A stretch of DNA of 64,000 nucleotides from Geomonas azotofigens (GTDB lineage Bacteria; Desulfobacterota; Desulfuromonadia; Geobacterales; Geobacteraceae): assembly GCF_018919395.1 (NCBI RefSeq), contig NZ_JAHLME010000004.1:124001-188000 (forward strand). The letters run 5' to 3'. Both the position numbers and the translations under genes were made by a program. Positions 26,405 to 38,629 of the stretch are shown here, in pieces; the first letter of the stretch is position 1; the number at the start of each line of letters is the position of its first letter. Under the pieces are notes generated by a model that did not search any database, was not told where the DNA came from, and saw nothing but the letters and a program-made list of their open reading frames with translations.

Positions 26405-27325
26405 TCAGAGCAGCATCCAGATCGTGACCGGGAGCGTGACGAAGGAGAGGCAGGTCTGCGCGGTGATGATGGAGGCCATGCTGTCGTGATCGCCCCCCAT
26501 CTGGCGGGAGAGGATGTAGGAGGCCGGCGAGGTGGGGACGCTGAAAAGAAGCAGCACCGCTCCCGCCGCCGCGCCGGTCAGGCCGTTGGCCGTCGCGAGC
26601 CACCAGGCGAGCGCCGGTTTGCAGAGAAACTGGATGCCGCAACTCACCGCCATGGGGCGCCAGTGCAGGGCCAGGTTGCCGGCCCGGTAGGCCGCTCCCA
26701 CGGCCATGAGCCCCATCGGGAAGGCCGCTTTCCCCGCCAGGTCGATGGTCCCGTCGATGGCGGCGGGAAGCTGCCAACCCGACGCGTTGATGCCTATACC
26801 CAGGACGCAGCCGATGATGAGCGGGTTGCGCGCGAGATCGGCGCCCAGGCGCCTGAGGTCGAGCCGGGCGGTGCCGCCGACGGTCAGGGAGAAGGCGGAG
26901 ACGCAGAGGACGTTGATGAGCACGATCATGAAGCCCGCGCCCAGGGCCGCCAGGAAGAGTCCCTCCTTGCCGAACAGGCTCTCGGCCAGGGCCAGGGCCA
27001 CGAAGGTGTTGAAACGGACCCCTCCCTGGAACAGCGAGGTGAAGACGCCGCCTCCCATGCGCCGGTTGGCGGCGCCCCACGCGACGACGAGGATGGCGCT
27101 GGCGGCGACGACGCCCTCGACGGTGAGGAGGATGCCGAACCAGGGGAGGGCACCGATCTTCTTTCCCGCCAGGCTGTGGATGAGGGCGGCGGGCATGAGC
27201 AGGAAATAGGTGAGCCTCTCCGCGGAGGGCCAAAAGGAAGGGGCGAGGAATTCGCCGCGCCTGATCAGGAAGCCGACGAGGATCAGGGACAGCACGGGGG
27301 TGAGGGCGTTCACGATGGTGATCAA
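26405..27325 (-). CDS. AEC family (auxin efflux carrier-type) transporter
   Basis: A 306-residue membrane protein with about ten membrane segments, in the Mem_trans/AEC family that includes malate and malonate permeases. LTPVLSLILVGFLIRRGEFL is its first segment, and the internal repeat after a central loop (about 150) is visible. The frame goes on upstream to an ATG at 27364, but AAGGAGAG five bases before a TTG codon at 27325 gives a better start, with the first residue just before the first membrane helix. It lies 80 bp downstream of a LysR gene on the same strand, which probably controls it. Substrate likely an organic anion. Confidence 0.86.
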   Translation of the reverse strand: MITIVNALTPVLSLILVGFLIRRGEFLAPSFWPSAERLTYFLLMPAALIHSLAGKKIGALPWFGILLTVEGVVAASAILVVAWGAANRRMGGGVFTSLFQGGVRFNTFVALALAESLFGKEGLFLAALGAGFMIVLINVLCVSAFSLTVGGTARLDLRRLGADLARNPLIIGCVLGIGINASGWQLPAAIDGTIDLAGKAAFPMGLMAVGAAYRAGNLALHWRPMAVSCGIQFLCKPALAWWLATANGLTGAAAGAVLLLFSVPTSPASYILSRQMGGDHDSMASIITAQTCLSFVTLPVTIWMLL

Positions 27326-27405
27326 GCTACTCTCCTTCTCGTGGTGGTGGGACGAGAGTAGCACGTGGTCACGTGAGTAAAAAGTTCATAATACTGTGGT
27401 GACGT

Positions 27406-28299
27406 TCAAGTATTTTTTACGTATCCGCACTCCCGGCACAACCCGTCCAGCACCAGTTGGGTCAGCGCGAGACGCGGGTGGTGGCGCTTTTGGTACATGC
27501 CGACCCTGCGCACCAGCTGGGGGGTCCCAAACGGCGTCAGCAGGAAATACCTGCGCGCCTCCTGGAGCCGTCGTCTGTTGAGCGGCACCACGGCGATCCC
27601 GAGCCCCTCGCGCACCAGGGTGGTGGCGGCCTCCAGCGAATCGACCTCCATCACCTCGCGCGGGGCGATCCCCTGCGCCAGCAGCTGCGCGTCGACCAGG
27701 GCGCCGGCCCACGCGGTCTTGTCGAAGCGCACGAAGGGGTAGGTCGCGAAGAGTTCCGCTGCCGTGGCGGCTTGGGTCCCCTTGGGGGCGACCACGAAAA
27801 AGGGCTCCTCGTCGTAGACCCGCCACTGGTGCTGCGCCGGTACGGCGAAGGGGGGCTCGGTGGTGAGGGCCGCATCGAGGTCCCCCTCCTCCACTTGCCG
27901 CACCAGATCCGCCGACAGGCTCGAGACAAGCCGCACCTGCATCTGCCGGTGCTCCTCGCGCAGGCGCCGCAGGACCGGGGGGAGCGCCCCGGTGATCACG
28001 GTGGGGACCGCGCCGAGGGTGAGCACTCCCCTGATGGCGCCTGCCGGTGACAGTTCCGTCCTGATGCCGTCGTAGAGGTCGAGGATCTCGCGGGCGCGCT
28101 CCACGACCAGCTTGCCGTTCAGGTTCAGCTTGGTCCCCCTGCCGGTGCGCTCGAAGAGGGGGACGCCCAGTTCCTCCTCGAGGTTCTTCATCTGCAGGCT
28201 GATGGCGGATTGGGTCAGGCAGAGCTGTTCCGCCGCCGCGGCGAAACTTCCCTTGCTGGCGATGGCGGTGAGGGTGCGAAGGCTGCGCAGGGACATCAT
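27406..28299 (-). CDS. LysR family transcriptional regulator
   Basis: A 297-residue regulator. The N-terminal winged helix-turn-helix is LRTLTAIASKGSFAAAAEQL with CLTQSAISLQMKNLEEELG, the recognition helix, and a linker helix to about residue 85. The C-terminal periplasmic-binding-like domain (about 90-295) senses a coinducer. The end of the protein is CRECGYVKNT, with two cysteines. The closest same-strand target is the AEC transporter downstream. The upstream region, shared with the forward gene at 28494, is the probable binding site. Confidence 0.92.
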   Translation of the reverse strand: MMSLRSLRTLTAIASKGSFAAAAEQLCLTQSAISLQMKNLEEELGVPLFERTGRGTKLNLNGKLVVERAREILDLYDGIRTELSPAGAIRGVLTLGAVPTVITGALPPVLRRLREEHRQMQVRLVSSLSADLVRQVEEGDLDAALTTEPPFAVPAQHQWRVYDEEPFFVVAPKGTQAATAAELFATYPFVRFDKTAWAGALVDAQLLAQGIAPREVMEVDSLEAATTLVREGLGIAVVPLNRRRLQEARRYFLLTPFGTPQLVRRVGMYQKRHHPRLALTQLVLDGLCRECGYVKNT

Positions 28300-28493
28300 T
28301 GCCTCATGTGTTTAATTTGATGTGCTTTGTTGTACACGTAATCAACTTTTCCTGCAATACGTGATGGCGGTGGGCATCCGCCTGGGGGAGGTTCACATAT
28401 TTACATTGATAGTAGTTAACGCCGCGTGGTATGCTGCGCCTGCCGAAGGGCGGTGAACCGTTCCGCGCCAAGCGCGCGATGTCAGGGGGAATC

Positions 28494-29510
28494 ATGGGAA
28501 GGTGGATGCTCGACGTTGTGATGGCGATTATGCTTACGCTCGCCTTGTCTCCGTGCGCAGGTGCGGTGACGGCGTGGTGGCTGGAGCCGGGGATTTTAGT
28601 GCAGGCGGACCAGGCGGTCACTCCCGCGGCGGCGGGCGGCCAGCCGATGACCGTCACCACCGCCAACAACTCGTTCGGCACCGCCCGTGCCTTGCCGGTG
28701 GGAGGAGCGCCCGTGGACGGCGTCATCGTGACCGGCATGAAGAGCTGGTACGTTGTCGCGGCCGGGGACGGCCCCGGCTACATCCGCATCGGGGCGACCG
28801 GCCCGCTCCTGATAGAGGACGCCATCGAGCTGCCGGGTAGGGAGGCGGGTCCCTGGTCCCGCAAAAGCGTGTCGCCGCGAAATGGAGCCCAGCTCGTCGA
28901 AACGTCCATGATCTCGATAACGGACCTCGCCCGGATCCGGAAGGCTCCACGCGGCTTTATCCGCCTCAGTACCGACAGCACCACGCCGGTCGCGTTCCGG
29001 ATCTCCTTCGTATCGGAACTTCCGGAGAGCCGGATCGGATCCGCTTACGGACCGGGGAGCGCCGCCAGTCAGTACATCACCGCGCTTGCCAACGGCGGCC
29101 CCTTGAACGATCTGTACCGCACCACCCGTATCCGTTACACCAAGGAACAGGCGACGGCGCTTCGGGAAAAGCTGTTTGGCAAACCCGGGCCGGCTGTGCA
29201 GTTTTTCCGGGTGCACCAGAAGGATCCGTCCCTCGACCCCAATGTCAGCGACGGCCTTCCCGTCCAGCACATGATCCTTTCCGACGACCAGTCCCGTCAC
29301 TGGGCCTTCCTGATCACCTGCGAGCAGCGGGATGGCCTTTGGGTGGTGGTCGATGCCCGCAAGGACCCGGAGTTGAGCGATGCGGAGGTTGCGGCCATCG
29401 TCCGTCGCGACCAGGAGGCGAACGGCAATTTCAGCACCGGCGAGCCGACAAGGGGTGCCGGCGCTCCCGCCGCCAAGCCGCTGTCGGCAGGGAAGGGGAG
29501 AGCGAAGTAA
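28494..29510 (+). CDS. secreted protein of unknown function
   Basis: A 338-residue exported protein. The frame is open from 28431, but AGGGGGAA just before the ATG at 28494 and a good signal peptide after it (MLDVVMAIMLTLALSPCAGA) favour this start. The mature part has a beta-rich first half and a later segment (VQFFRVHQKDPSLDPNVSDG) followed by a short two-stranded pattern with LITCEQRDGLWVVVDARKD. The C-terminus is low-complexity Ala/Gly/Lys. No family recognised. It is followed by an iron-permease-like gene at 60 bp and may share its transcript. Confidence 0.75.
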   Translation: MGRWMLDVVMAIMLTLALSPCAGAVTAWWLEPGILVQADQAVTPAAAGGQPMTVTTANNSFGTARALPVGGAPVDGVIVTGMKSWYVVAAGDGPGYIRIGATGPLLIEDAIELPGREAGPWSRKSVSPRNGAQLVETSMISITDLARIRKAPRGFIRLSTDSTTPVAFRISFVSELPESRIGSAYGPGSAASQYITALANGGPLNDLYRTTRIRYTKEQATALREKLFGKPGPAVQFFRVHQKDPSLDPNVSDGLPVQHMILSDDQSRHWAFLITCEQRDGLWVVVDARKDPELSDAEVAAIVRRDQEANGNFSTGEPTRGAGAPAAKPLSAGKGRAK

Positions 29511-29570
29511 CGGCCGGGAGCAGGGAGAGGGGGTCCCGCCACGCCGCGATTCCAATGAACAGGAGGAGTC

Positions 29571-29990
29571 ATGGAACAGCACATGTCCCGTTTCAGCCGC
29601 TTCGCCACCTGGGCTTCCCACACCTCCGGGCACCCGTCCTCCTTCATCTTCGCCCTGGCGATCATCGTGGTCTGGGCGGTCACCGGCCCGCTGTTCAAGT
29701 TCAGCGACACCTGGCAGTTGGTCATCAATACCGGCACCACCATCATCACCTTCTTGATGGTCTTCGTGATCCAGAACACCCAGAATCGCGACTCGGCGGC
29801 GATTCAGCTCAAGCTGGACGAGATCATCCGGTCGCTTGACGGGGCCAACAATGCGCTCCTGAACATGGAGGAGCTGGACGAGAAGGATCTTGAGGTCATC
29901 CGGGAGAGCTATCTGAAACTGGCTGAGGATGCGCGCGCCAACCTGCGCAAGGGGAGAAAACAAAAATACGCGAGTCCCCCCGCCGTGTGA
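29571..29990 (+). CDS. low-affinity iron permease family protein (PF04120-like)
   Basis: A 139-residue protein with two membrane segments (about 24-42 and 52-70) in the order HPSSFIFALAIIVVWAVTGP and INTGTTIITFLMVFVIQNTQ; the NTQNRD motif after the second helix is the family hallmark. The rest is a charged helix (AIQLKLDEIIRSLDGANNAL). AGGAGGAGTC precedes the ATG. Despite its name, iron transport by bacterial members is not established. It lies between a secreted protein and a tiny membrane protein on the same strand. Confidence 0.88.
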   Translation: MEQHMSRFSRFATWASHTSGHPSSFIFALAIIVVWAVTGPLFKFSDTWQLVINTGTTIITFLMVFVIQNTQNRDSAAIQLKLDEIIRSLDGANNALLNMEELDEKDLEVIRESYLKLAEDARANLRKGRKQKYASPPAV

Positions 29991-30044
29991 CGGGTAGCAG
30001 TTACCGGCGGCGGACGGACCAATTAACTTGTTGGGAGGGACATT

Positions 30045-30206
30045 ATGTCGACACCACTAATTGCCGTGGCGGCGATCCTGGCGTTCTTCGCCGTCGTCAT
30101 CATTCCGTTCATGTTCATGAAAAGCGATCAGCAGCCGACCGTCGAGCCGCAGCACGATCATGGCGATCAGGTGAAGAGGGGCCGGAAGAAGAAAAAGAAG
30201 CGGTAG
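30045..30206 (+). CDS. small single-span membrane protein, 53 aa
   Basis: A 53-residue protein: one membrane segment (LIAVAAILAFFAVVIIPFMF) and a tail that ends in a run of Lys and Arg (KRGRKKKKKR), so the C-terminus is very likely in the cytoplasm. GGGAGGG before the ATG is a strong ribosome-binding site. It follows the iron-permease-like gene by 54 bp and converges with the DUF748 gene 46 bp downstream. The basic tail could bind phospholipids or nucleic acid, but no function can be given. Confidence 0.65.
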   Translation: MSTPLIAVAAILAFFAVVIIPFMFMKSDQQPTVEPQHDHGDQVKRGRKKKKKR

Positions 30207-30252
30207 TTTCTTCCGAGAAAGGCCGTGGCCGCGGCAATAAACGCCCGGGTCG

Positions 30253-33200
30253 TCACCTCGCGATGGCGTTGAATTCGACGCGGCTGCGGCTCGCGGTATC
30301 TTTCTCCGGTGCCTTGTAGATGTTGTCGCTCGCCTGGAACAGCTTTTCCGGCGGCAGCCCCCCCTTGGCAACCAGGTACTTGATCACGGCGGCGCTGCGC
30401 TCCCGCGCCAGCGACTGCAGTTCGTTCTCCCCGACCACCGTGTTGGCGACGATCAGTTTTTTCATCTCGTTGTCAGGCAGGTCCTTGACCATTCCCAGGG
30501 CGTTGCGCGGCTTGGGAAACTTCTCCTTCTTGTAGACCGCCTTGAGGAACTTCGAATACTCCTCCGCGGAGAGTTGAACGTTCTCGCTGCTGTCGCCTTC
30601 CTTGGTCCGCTGCTCCTTGACCAACTGGAGGAATTTTTCGTTCTTCACCTTGTGGGTCAAAAGTTCCTGCCGATACCCCTCCGGGTCTTTCCCCTTGTCG
30701 ACGAATCCCTTGATCTCCAGTTTGAGCCCGGGGCGGTCGGCGACGACCTTGGCCAGTTGGGTCAGCTTCTTTTCCTCGTCTGCCGGCAGTTCGCTGGAAC
30801 CGGGTTGGAAATTGATGACGCTGAAGTCCTGACCGCCGCCGCCAAGCGAGGAGAGCAGGGCGAACGGGGAGGTGGCCGCCTTCACCAGCAGGTTCTTCAG
30901 CACCTGTCCGATCAGGCCCCAGATGCTGAACTGCGGGTCATCGGTGCGGCCGGTGACCGGGAGGTCGAGATGGATCTCGCCGTTGCGGTCTTTGAGCAGG
31001 GCGACCGCGAGCCGAACCGGAAGGCTGGTGGCCTGGCTGCTCTCCACTTTCTTGCCGAAGGTGAACTGGTCGATGAACACCTTGTTCTCTGAGGTGAGCT
31101 GCTTTCTCTCGATCAGGTACTTGAGGTCCAGGAACAGTTTCCCCTTGTCGATGGCGTAGCCGAGGTAGGTGCCGGAGTATGGTGTCACCGGGGAGAGCTC
31201 GATGTCGCGGAAGGAAATCTTGAGGTCCACGAAGAGGTCGTCACGCAGCGGGTTGAGCCTCCCCGAGATCTGCATCGGCGAGTGGTTCTCCAGGTTGCCG
31301 CGCAGGTCCACGTCGGCGAACTTCGATTCTTCCGACGTCAGCCCGCTGACCCGTCCCCCCAGGTTGTAGAAGGTGGAGTTGAACGTCTGGGGCAGGTGGT
31401 TGTCGGTGAAGGCCAGGGTGCCGTTTTGGATGGTGACGCTGCCGACGGAGACCTGACGCTGCGGTGCCGGCGCCTTCGCTGCGGCAACGGTCGCGGCCGG
31501 CACCGGTTTCCCCCCGGCTGGGGCGGCCGGTGCTGCTGCCGGGAGGGGTGCCGGAAGCGTGGTTGGTTCCTTCACCAGGTCCTGGAGGTTCAGGGTCCCG
31601 TCCCTCCTGATGATGATGCGGGAGTAGACGTCGTTCAACGCCACCTCGCGGATGCTCAGCGTGAAGGGGTCGAAGTTCCCCTGGAACTCGTCGAACTGCA
31701 GGCTCTCCCATTTCAGGAGGTCCTGGTCCCCTACGGCGTCGATGCTGTGGAAGTCGCGCACCCCGGCGTTGCCCCGGAAGTTCCCCTTGGCCTTGCCGTC
31801 TTTCAGGGCGAGGTCGAGGTTCATGTTCGTGTCCAGCGAGCCTCCGATCACCGAGAAGTTGAAGGTGTCGGGGAAGTAGGGCTCGAAATCGGAGATGGGG
31901 AGCCGGGATATGGCGACGCTCCCCCGGTAGCGGAAGGGAGCCGGGGTGACCGTGCCGTTCAGCTTGAGGGCCGCCCCCTTGCCGTAGGTGGCGGAGAAGC
32001 GCAGGGGGGCCGGTGCGAATTTCGGGCCCTGCAGGTTGGCAAGGGTGAGGTTCGTGTTGCGCAGGGTGAAGCGCGGCGGCTCCTCGAAGGTCTTGTCGGT
32101 GAAGGCGAAGTTCAGCTTTTCCAGTTGGATCTGCTTGAGGTGGTACGTCATCTCCCTTCGCGATACCGCCGCTTTGCTGGGCAGGCTCCCCTTTCGCGGT
32201 GCTGCCGCTACGGGTAAGGCCCCCCTTCGGGAGGAGGACGTTACGGGGGAGACCTCCTTTCGCTGTGCGGCGGCTTGATCGACGAACAACGATTGGAGCG
32301 ACAGCTTGCCGTCGGCTTCCTTGGACAGGGAGAGGGACCCCCGGGACAGGCGGACCTCGCCGATCTCGATGTGGTTGTCGCTTTGGCGGAAGCCGGCGTC
32401 GTTCACCTGCAGCGAGGCGAGGTCGAAGCCTTCCTTCTGGCCGTAGCGGGCGGCGAGACCTGCGACCGAGAGGTTGCTTTTCTGGAGCGTCAGCCCGGCG
32501 GGCTCGCTGTAGCCGACCTCGCTGGCCAGCGCCACGGTGCCCTGAACCGGCGCGGTCAGGTAGGGGCTCAGGTAGGGCCAGGCGCGCTGGATCCTAAGCC
32601 CCGCGAGCTGGATGGTCGAGGTGACGGTCAACGGAGCGGTGGAAAATTTCCCTTCCGTTTTAAGGGTCACCCCGTCGTCCGGCTTGAGGGCAAGCTGGTA
32701 GCTCGCCGCCGTTCCCGGTGCGGTGCTGAAATTTCGTACCGTCGCTTCTATGTCGGCAACGGTGGTCTGGAAGCCTCCCTTGGGCAGGTCGTCCCGGAAG
32801 TGCACCGCGGCCCCCTTGCAGGCGAAGTAGGGGAGGACGACGGTGGTCTTTTGCGCGGGTTCCGCCGGCTTCTTGGGCTCCTCCGGCTTCTTTTGCGGCG
32901 CAACCAACCGGGAGTACATCCATTCCCCCCGCTGGTCGCGCTCGACGAAAAGCTCCAGCCCGTCCGCGGTGATGGACTGGAACTGGAAGTTCCCGGCCAA
33001 CGCCTCCAGTCGGGCCGCTTTCACCTCCAGGGAGGGGAGGCGGAGCAGCGGCTTGCCGCCCGGGAGATCGACCGCGACGGCATCCAGCCGGGTCAGTCCT
33101 TTCAGGGTCAGCTCCGGCTTGCGGTCGGCGGAGATGCGGTAGGCGAGGTCGAGGTCCGCGGTCAGTTTGCCCGAGGTAAGCTCGGCGGGAGGCCTGACCG

Positions 33201-33903
33201 GGTAGTAGGCCACGTATTGGGGCAGGCTCAGCTGTTTCAGCCCGATGTGCACCGAGGTCTCCAGGGACTTGCTGAGCGGCTTCAGCTTTCCGGCGAAGCT
33301 GAAGGGGGCGCCGTTGACCACCGCGGAGATCCGCGGGTCGATGTACTTCTCCGCCAGGTAAGGGCTGTTGCTGATGAACGGCAACGCGATGTCGAGGCTG
33401 CGGATGCTGTGTTTCCTGCCCCCGACGACGATGCGGTCATCGAAATCGATCGACCCGTTCTTGAGGCGGATGTTGTTGAGGGAAAAGCGCAGCGGGGCCT
33501 TCTGGTCGTTCTCCTTTTCCTTGGGCTGCCTCTCGAGGATGTCGCTGAAGTTGAAGCGGTTGGGGGCGGTCCGGACCAGGTTGACCGTCGGGGTGTCGAG
33601 GGTGATCTCCGAGAGGATCAACGCCCTCTTGAAGATGGATGCCGGCGCGACCGAGGCCTCCAGGGTACGAAAGGCGATCAGGGGCGGGCCCGTCTTCTCG
33701 GCCACCACGAAGTCCCTGACGGCGACGTGCAGGGTGAGCGGGTTGAGGCTGACCGAGCCGATGCGCGTGGCGCGTCCCGTGGCATCCTCGATCGCCGCGA
33801 TGGCCTTGTTTTTTACGATGATAGGCAGTACCGCGGCAGTAAAAAGAATGAGGGCGGCAAGTACTGCGATTGAAATGAGGAGATATCTATTGAGCTTTGG
33901 CAA
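30253..33903 (-). CDS. DUF748 (AsmA-like) envelope protein with OmpA-like end
   Basis: A giant 1216-residue protein. A membrane anchor is at about residues 7-30, followed by repeated AsmA/DUF748 beta modules (DFVVAEKTGPPLIAFRTLEA near 70 and, late, DLPVTGRTDDPQFSIWGLIG, which is the DUF748 hallmark). A Pro/Ala linker separates the main parts (near 785-810). The last 180 residues are OmpA-like (VINFQPGSSELPADEEKKLT and SRVEFNA), pointing to peptidoglycan contact. AsmA-like giants carry lipids between inner and outer membrane. The start is a TTG with GAGG upstream. It stands alone on this strand. Confidence 0.88.
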   Translation of the reverse strand: MPKLNRYLLISIAVLAALILFTAAVLPIIVKNKAIAAIEDATGRATRIGSVSLNPLTLHVAVRDFVVAEKTGPPLIAFRTLEASVAPASIFKRALILSEITLDTPTVNLVRTAPNRFNFSDILERQPKEKENDQKAPLRFSLNNIRLKNGSIDFDDRIVVGGRKHSIRSLDIALPFISNSPYLAEKYIDPRISAVVNGAPFSFAGKLKPLSKSLETSVHIGLKQLSLPQYVAYYPVRPPAELTSGKLTADLDLAYRISADRKPELTLKGLTRLDAVAVDLPGGKPLLRLPSLEVKAARLEALAGNFQFQSITADGLELFVERDQRGEWMYSRLVAPQKKPEEPKKPAEPAQKTTVVLPYFACKGAAVHFRDDLPKGGFQTTVADIEATVRNFSTAPGTAASYQLALKPDDGVTLKTEGKFSTAPLTVTSTIQLAGLRIQRAWPYLSPYLTAPVQGTVALASEVGYSEPAGLTLQKSNLSVAGLAARYGQKEGFDLASLQVNDAGFRQSDNHIEIGEVRLSRGSLSLSKEADGKLSLQSLFVDQAAAQRKEVSPVTSSSRRGALPVAAAPRKGSLPSKAAVSRREMTYHLKQIQLEKLNFAFTDKTFEEPPRFTLRNTNLTLANLQGPKFAPAPLRFSATYGKGAALKLNGTVTPAPFRYRGSVAISRLPISDFEPYFPDTFNFSVIGGSLDTNMNLDLALKDGKAKGNFRGNAGVRDFHSIDAVGDQDLLKWESLQFDEFQGNFDPFTLSIREVALNDVYSRIIIRRDGTLNLQDLVKEPTTLPAPLPAAAPAAPAGGKPVPAATVAAAKAPAPQRQVSVGSVTIQNGTLAFTDNHLPQTFNSTFYNLGGRVSGLTSEESKFADVDLRGNLENHSPMQISGRLNPLRDDLFVDLKISFRDIELSPVTPYSGTYLGYAIDKGKLFLDLKYLIERKQLTSENKVFIDQFTFGKKVESSQATSLPVRLAVALLKDRNGEIHLDLPVTGRTDDPQFSIWGLIGQVLKNLLVKAATSPFALLSSLGGGGQDFSVINFQPGSSELPADEEKKLTQLAKVVADRPGLKLEIKGFVDKGKDPEGYRQELLTHKVKNEKFLQLVKEQRTKEGDSSENVQLSAEEYSKFLKAVYKKEKFPKPRNALGMVKDLPDNEMKKLIVANTVVGENELQSLARERSAAVIKYLVAKGGLPPEKLFQASDNIYKAPEKDTASRSRVEFNAIAR

Positions 33904-34145
33904 GGGAAACCTCGATTACCAGTCTTGTCGTTTCACTTACTATAACTTAGCACGTTTATGACAAAGCGCACGCTGCCTCGGCGCCTGTGCTGCCGACTCG
34001 TGAGGATACACACAGACTGAAACAGGCATAACCTGAATAAAATGGGTGGCAATCTATATCTAGTCAGCTAGAATCGTATTCCGGCTGTCATTAGGAAAGA
34101 GAAACGTGGACTTGGATGATTGAAAGTTCTGCTTAGAGGTAGAGT

Positions 34146-36881
<2,736 letters not shown>

Positions 36882-36944
36882 CGGGGCACCGGATCCGTCG
36901 TGATCCGGGCTGTAATCGCGGACGTGGGATGTGGGGGGCTCTGG

Positions 36945-37682
36945 ATGCACTTCCTGATAGTACTGCCGGTCGCTTTTTTCGCCTCGCTGCTCAGTTCCAT
37001 GAGCGGCGCGGGCTCCGCCATGCTCACCACGCCGGTCTGGCTCGCGCTCGGGTTCCCGCTGCCGGTGGCCATCGCCTCCAACCAGTTGAACGGCGCCGGC
37101 TGGACCCTCATCGCCGCGCGTAACTACCTCAAGGGGCACCGCATCGACTGGGTGCTGATGCGGGCGATGATCCTGTGCGGTCTCGCCGGCGCCTATGCCG
37201 GAACCGTGATCGTGCGGGGCGTCGATCCCCGCCTGCTGCAACGGGTCATCGGAGCCATCATCCTGTCGCTGGTGGTCGTGGTGGCGTTGAACCCTTCCCT
37301 GGGGCGTAACGAGAGCGAGCCCGCGCTGTCGCGAACGGTCACGGCGTTGCTCGCCTTTCCCCTGGGCGTCTACGAATCCTTTTTCGGTTCCGGCAACGGG
37401 CTCTTCACCTCGCTGCTCCTCGCCAAGGGGCGCGGCCAGACCCTGGTGGTCTCGCTGGGGTGCTACTACCTGGTCGCCTTCTTCTGGAACTGTTTCGCCG
37501 TCGCCGTCTATGCCACGGCCGGACTGGCCGATGCCCGGCTCATGATCCCTTCCACGGTCGGCTCGGTGGCCGGCGCTTACCTCGGCTCGAGGATCGGGCG
37601 GCACAAGGGGCACGACTGGGTCCGCGCCCTGTTCGTGCTGCTCGGCGGGGTCCTGGGGCTGAAACTGGCGCTCGGGTTGTAG
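36945..37682 (+). CDS. TauE/SafE family (sulfite exporter-type) permease
   Basis: About 245 residues with seven or eight membrane segments. SMSGAGSAMLTTPVWLALGF near the N-terminus and SFFGSGNGLFTSLLLAKGRG in the second half are the two inverted-repeat signatures of the TauE/SafE family. The frame is open from a GTG at 36900, but ATG at 36945 is preceded by a G-rich stretch and begins right before the first helix. The family exports sulfite, sulfoacetate and related acids. It lies 63 bp after the kinase on the same strand, so the kinase may control or sense its substrate. Confidence 0.87.
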   Translation: MHFLIVLPVAFFASLLSSMSGAGSAMLTTPVWLALGFPLPVAIASNQLNGAGWTLIAARNYLKGHRIDWVLMRAMILCGLAGAYAGTVIVRGVDPRLLQRVIGAIILSLVVVVALNPSLGRNESEPALSRTVTALLAFPLGVYESFFGSGNGLFTSLLLAKGRGQTLVVSLGCYYLVAFFWNCFAVAVYATAGLADARLMIPSTVGSVAGAYLGSRIGRHKGHDWVRALFVLLGGVLGLKLALGL

Positions 37683-37757
37683 ATGACGGCGGCTGGCTGG
37701 TTATCCCACCTGGACCGTCAGCATGGAGATGGAGCCGCCGCTCCCCCTCCGTGCCGC

Positions 37758-38132
37758 TCAGGTCGCCTTGGCGTAATCGATCATCCCCTGGAAGTCGACC
37801 ACCACGGCCGGTTCGTCTCCGACCACCCAGGCATCGTGCCCGACCGGCAGAAGGGAGACGTCGCCCGGGCCGCAATCGAACTCGCTGCCGTCATCCATCA
37901 CCACATGCAGCTTGCCGGAGACGTGGTACTGGAAGTGCGGTGCTTCGCAGCTCTTCGTGTGCACCAGCGGCTGCACTGATGTAGACCAGCGCCAGCCGGG
38001 AAGGAAGGTGGCTCTGCCCACCAGAGCTCCGCCGATCATGATGACCTCGACCTTGCCGTCGGGAAATTCCCTCACTTCCGAGGGGGTGGTGAAGCTTTTT
38101 ACCTCTGCTTTGTCGCCCGATATGACTTTCAT
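37758..38132 (-). CDS. cupin domain protein
   Basis: A 124-residue cupin; the frame is open upstream for nine more codons but AAGGAGG lies eight bases before the ATG at 38132. The core includes HFQYHVSGKLHVVMDDGSEF and CGPGDVSLLPVGHDAWVVGD. Only two or three of the usual metal ligands (His in HTKSCEAPHFQYH) are kept, and the order differs from the other two cupins in this window, so it may not bind metal in the standard way. Function unknown. It is convergent with the TauE/SafE gene. Confidence 0.8.
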   Translation of the reverse strand: MKVISGDKAEVKSFTTPSEVREFPDGKVEVIMIGGALVGRATFLPGWRWSTSVQPLVHTKSCEAPHFQYHVSGKLHVVMDDGSEFDCGPGDVSLLPVGHDAWVVGDEPAVVVDFQGMIDYAKAT

Positions 38133-38629
38133 AGCTGCCTCCTTGTAGGCTGCCTCCAACTTATTGTAAGTCCTATTTTATCCGGCGGTCAATGACGCCT
38201 TGCCGACTGTACCTCCCCCTTTTGCCAATCTTAGGGGCACAGCCGTGCCCCCCCCTCGACCTTGATGCTTTTCGAAGTCCTTGCTGCCAAAACAGCCGCG
38301 CTCCTCGCTAACCCCTCGTCATGACAAGGGGTATAGCCGCAGGTTATATCGATAACCTGGGGTTATGGTCGATGGTAAGTCTTTGAAACGACGGCCATTT
38401 TCTTAATGAGCGATGGTCGCCCGATAACCTGCGGTTATCGTTCATTGTTGTTGTCATGCAACGCCCTGCGGCTAAAGTTATCATTAATTCGGCACCTTGG
38501 CCTGTTGCACCGGTATTGGCATCACTCGTGCTCATGGGAAGAGGTCGCGGGAGGGCTTCATGATGCCTTCGTTGTGGCCATTCCGGGAGCGAAAACGGGT
38601 TCCACCCGAGACAAAAAGAAAGGAGAAAG
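38133..38629. other. intergenic region with palindromes
   Basis: About 500 bp without a gene, ahead of the flavocytochrome c gene. It holds a 22-bp near-perfect palindrome (ACCCCT..AGGGGT around GTCATGAC) and three dyads built from ATAACCT (see repeat entry). A forward frame at 38406 (75 codons) has no ribosome-binding site and no recognisable content. Confidence 0.7.
38311..38440. repeat. cluster of dyad-symmetric motifs (possible operators)
   Basis: 38311-38332 is ACCCCT-C-GTCATGAC-A-AGGGGT, a palindrome with one mismatch pair. 38341-38358 pairs AGGTTAT with ATAACCT over a 4-base centre; 38352-38366 pairs ATAACC with GGTTAT over 3 bases and shares the middle arm; 38422-38440 is a perfect CGATAACC-TGC-GGTTATCG. 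Such repeated half-sites at a distance of about 200-290 bp from the start of the fumarate reductase gene could be sites for a regulator dimer. No T-runs follow, so they are not terminators. Confidence 0.6.
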
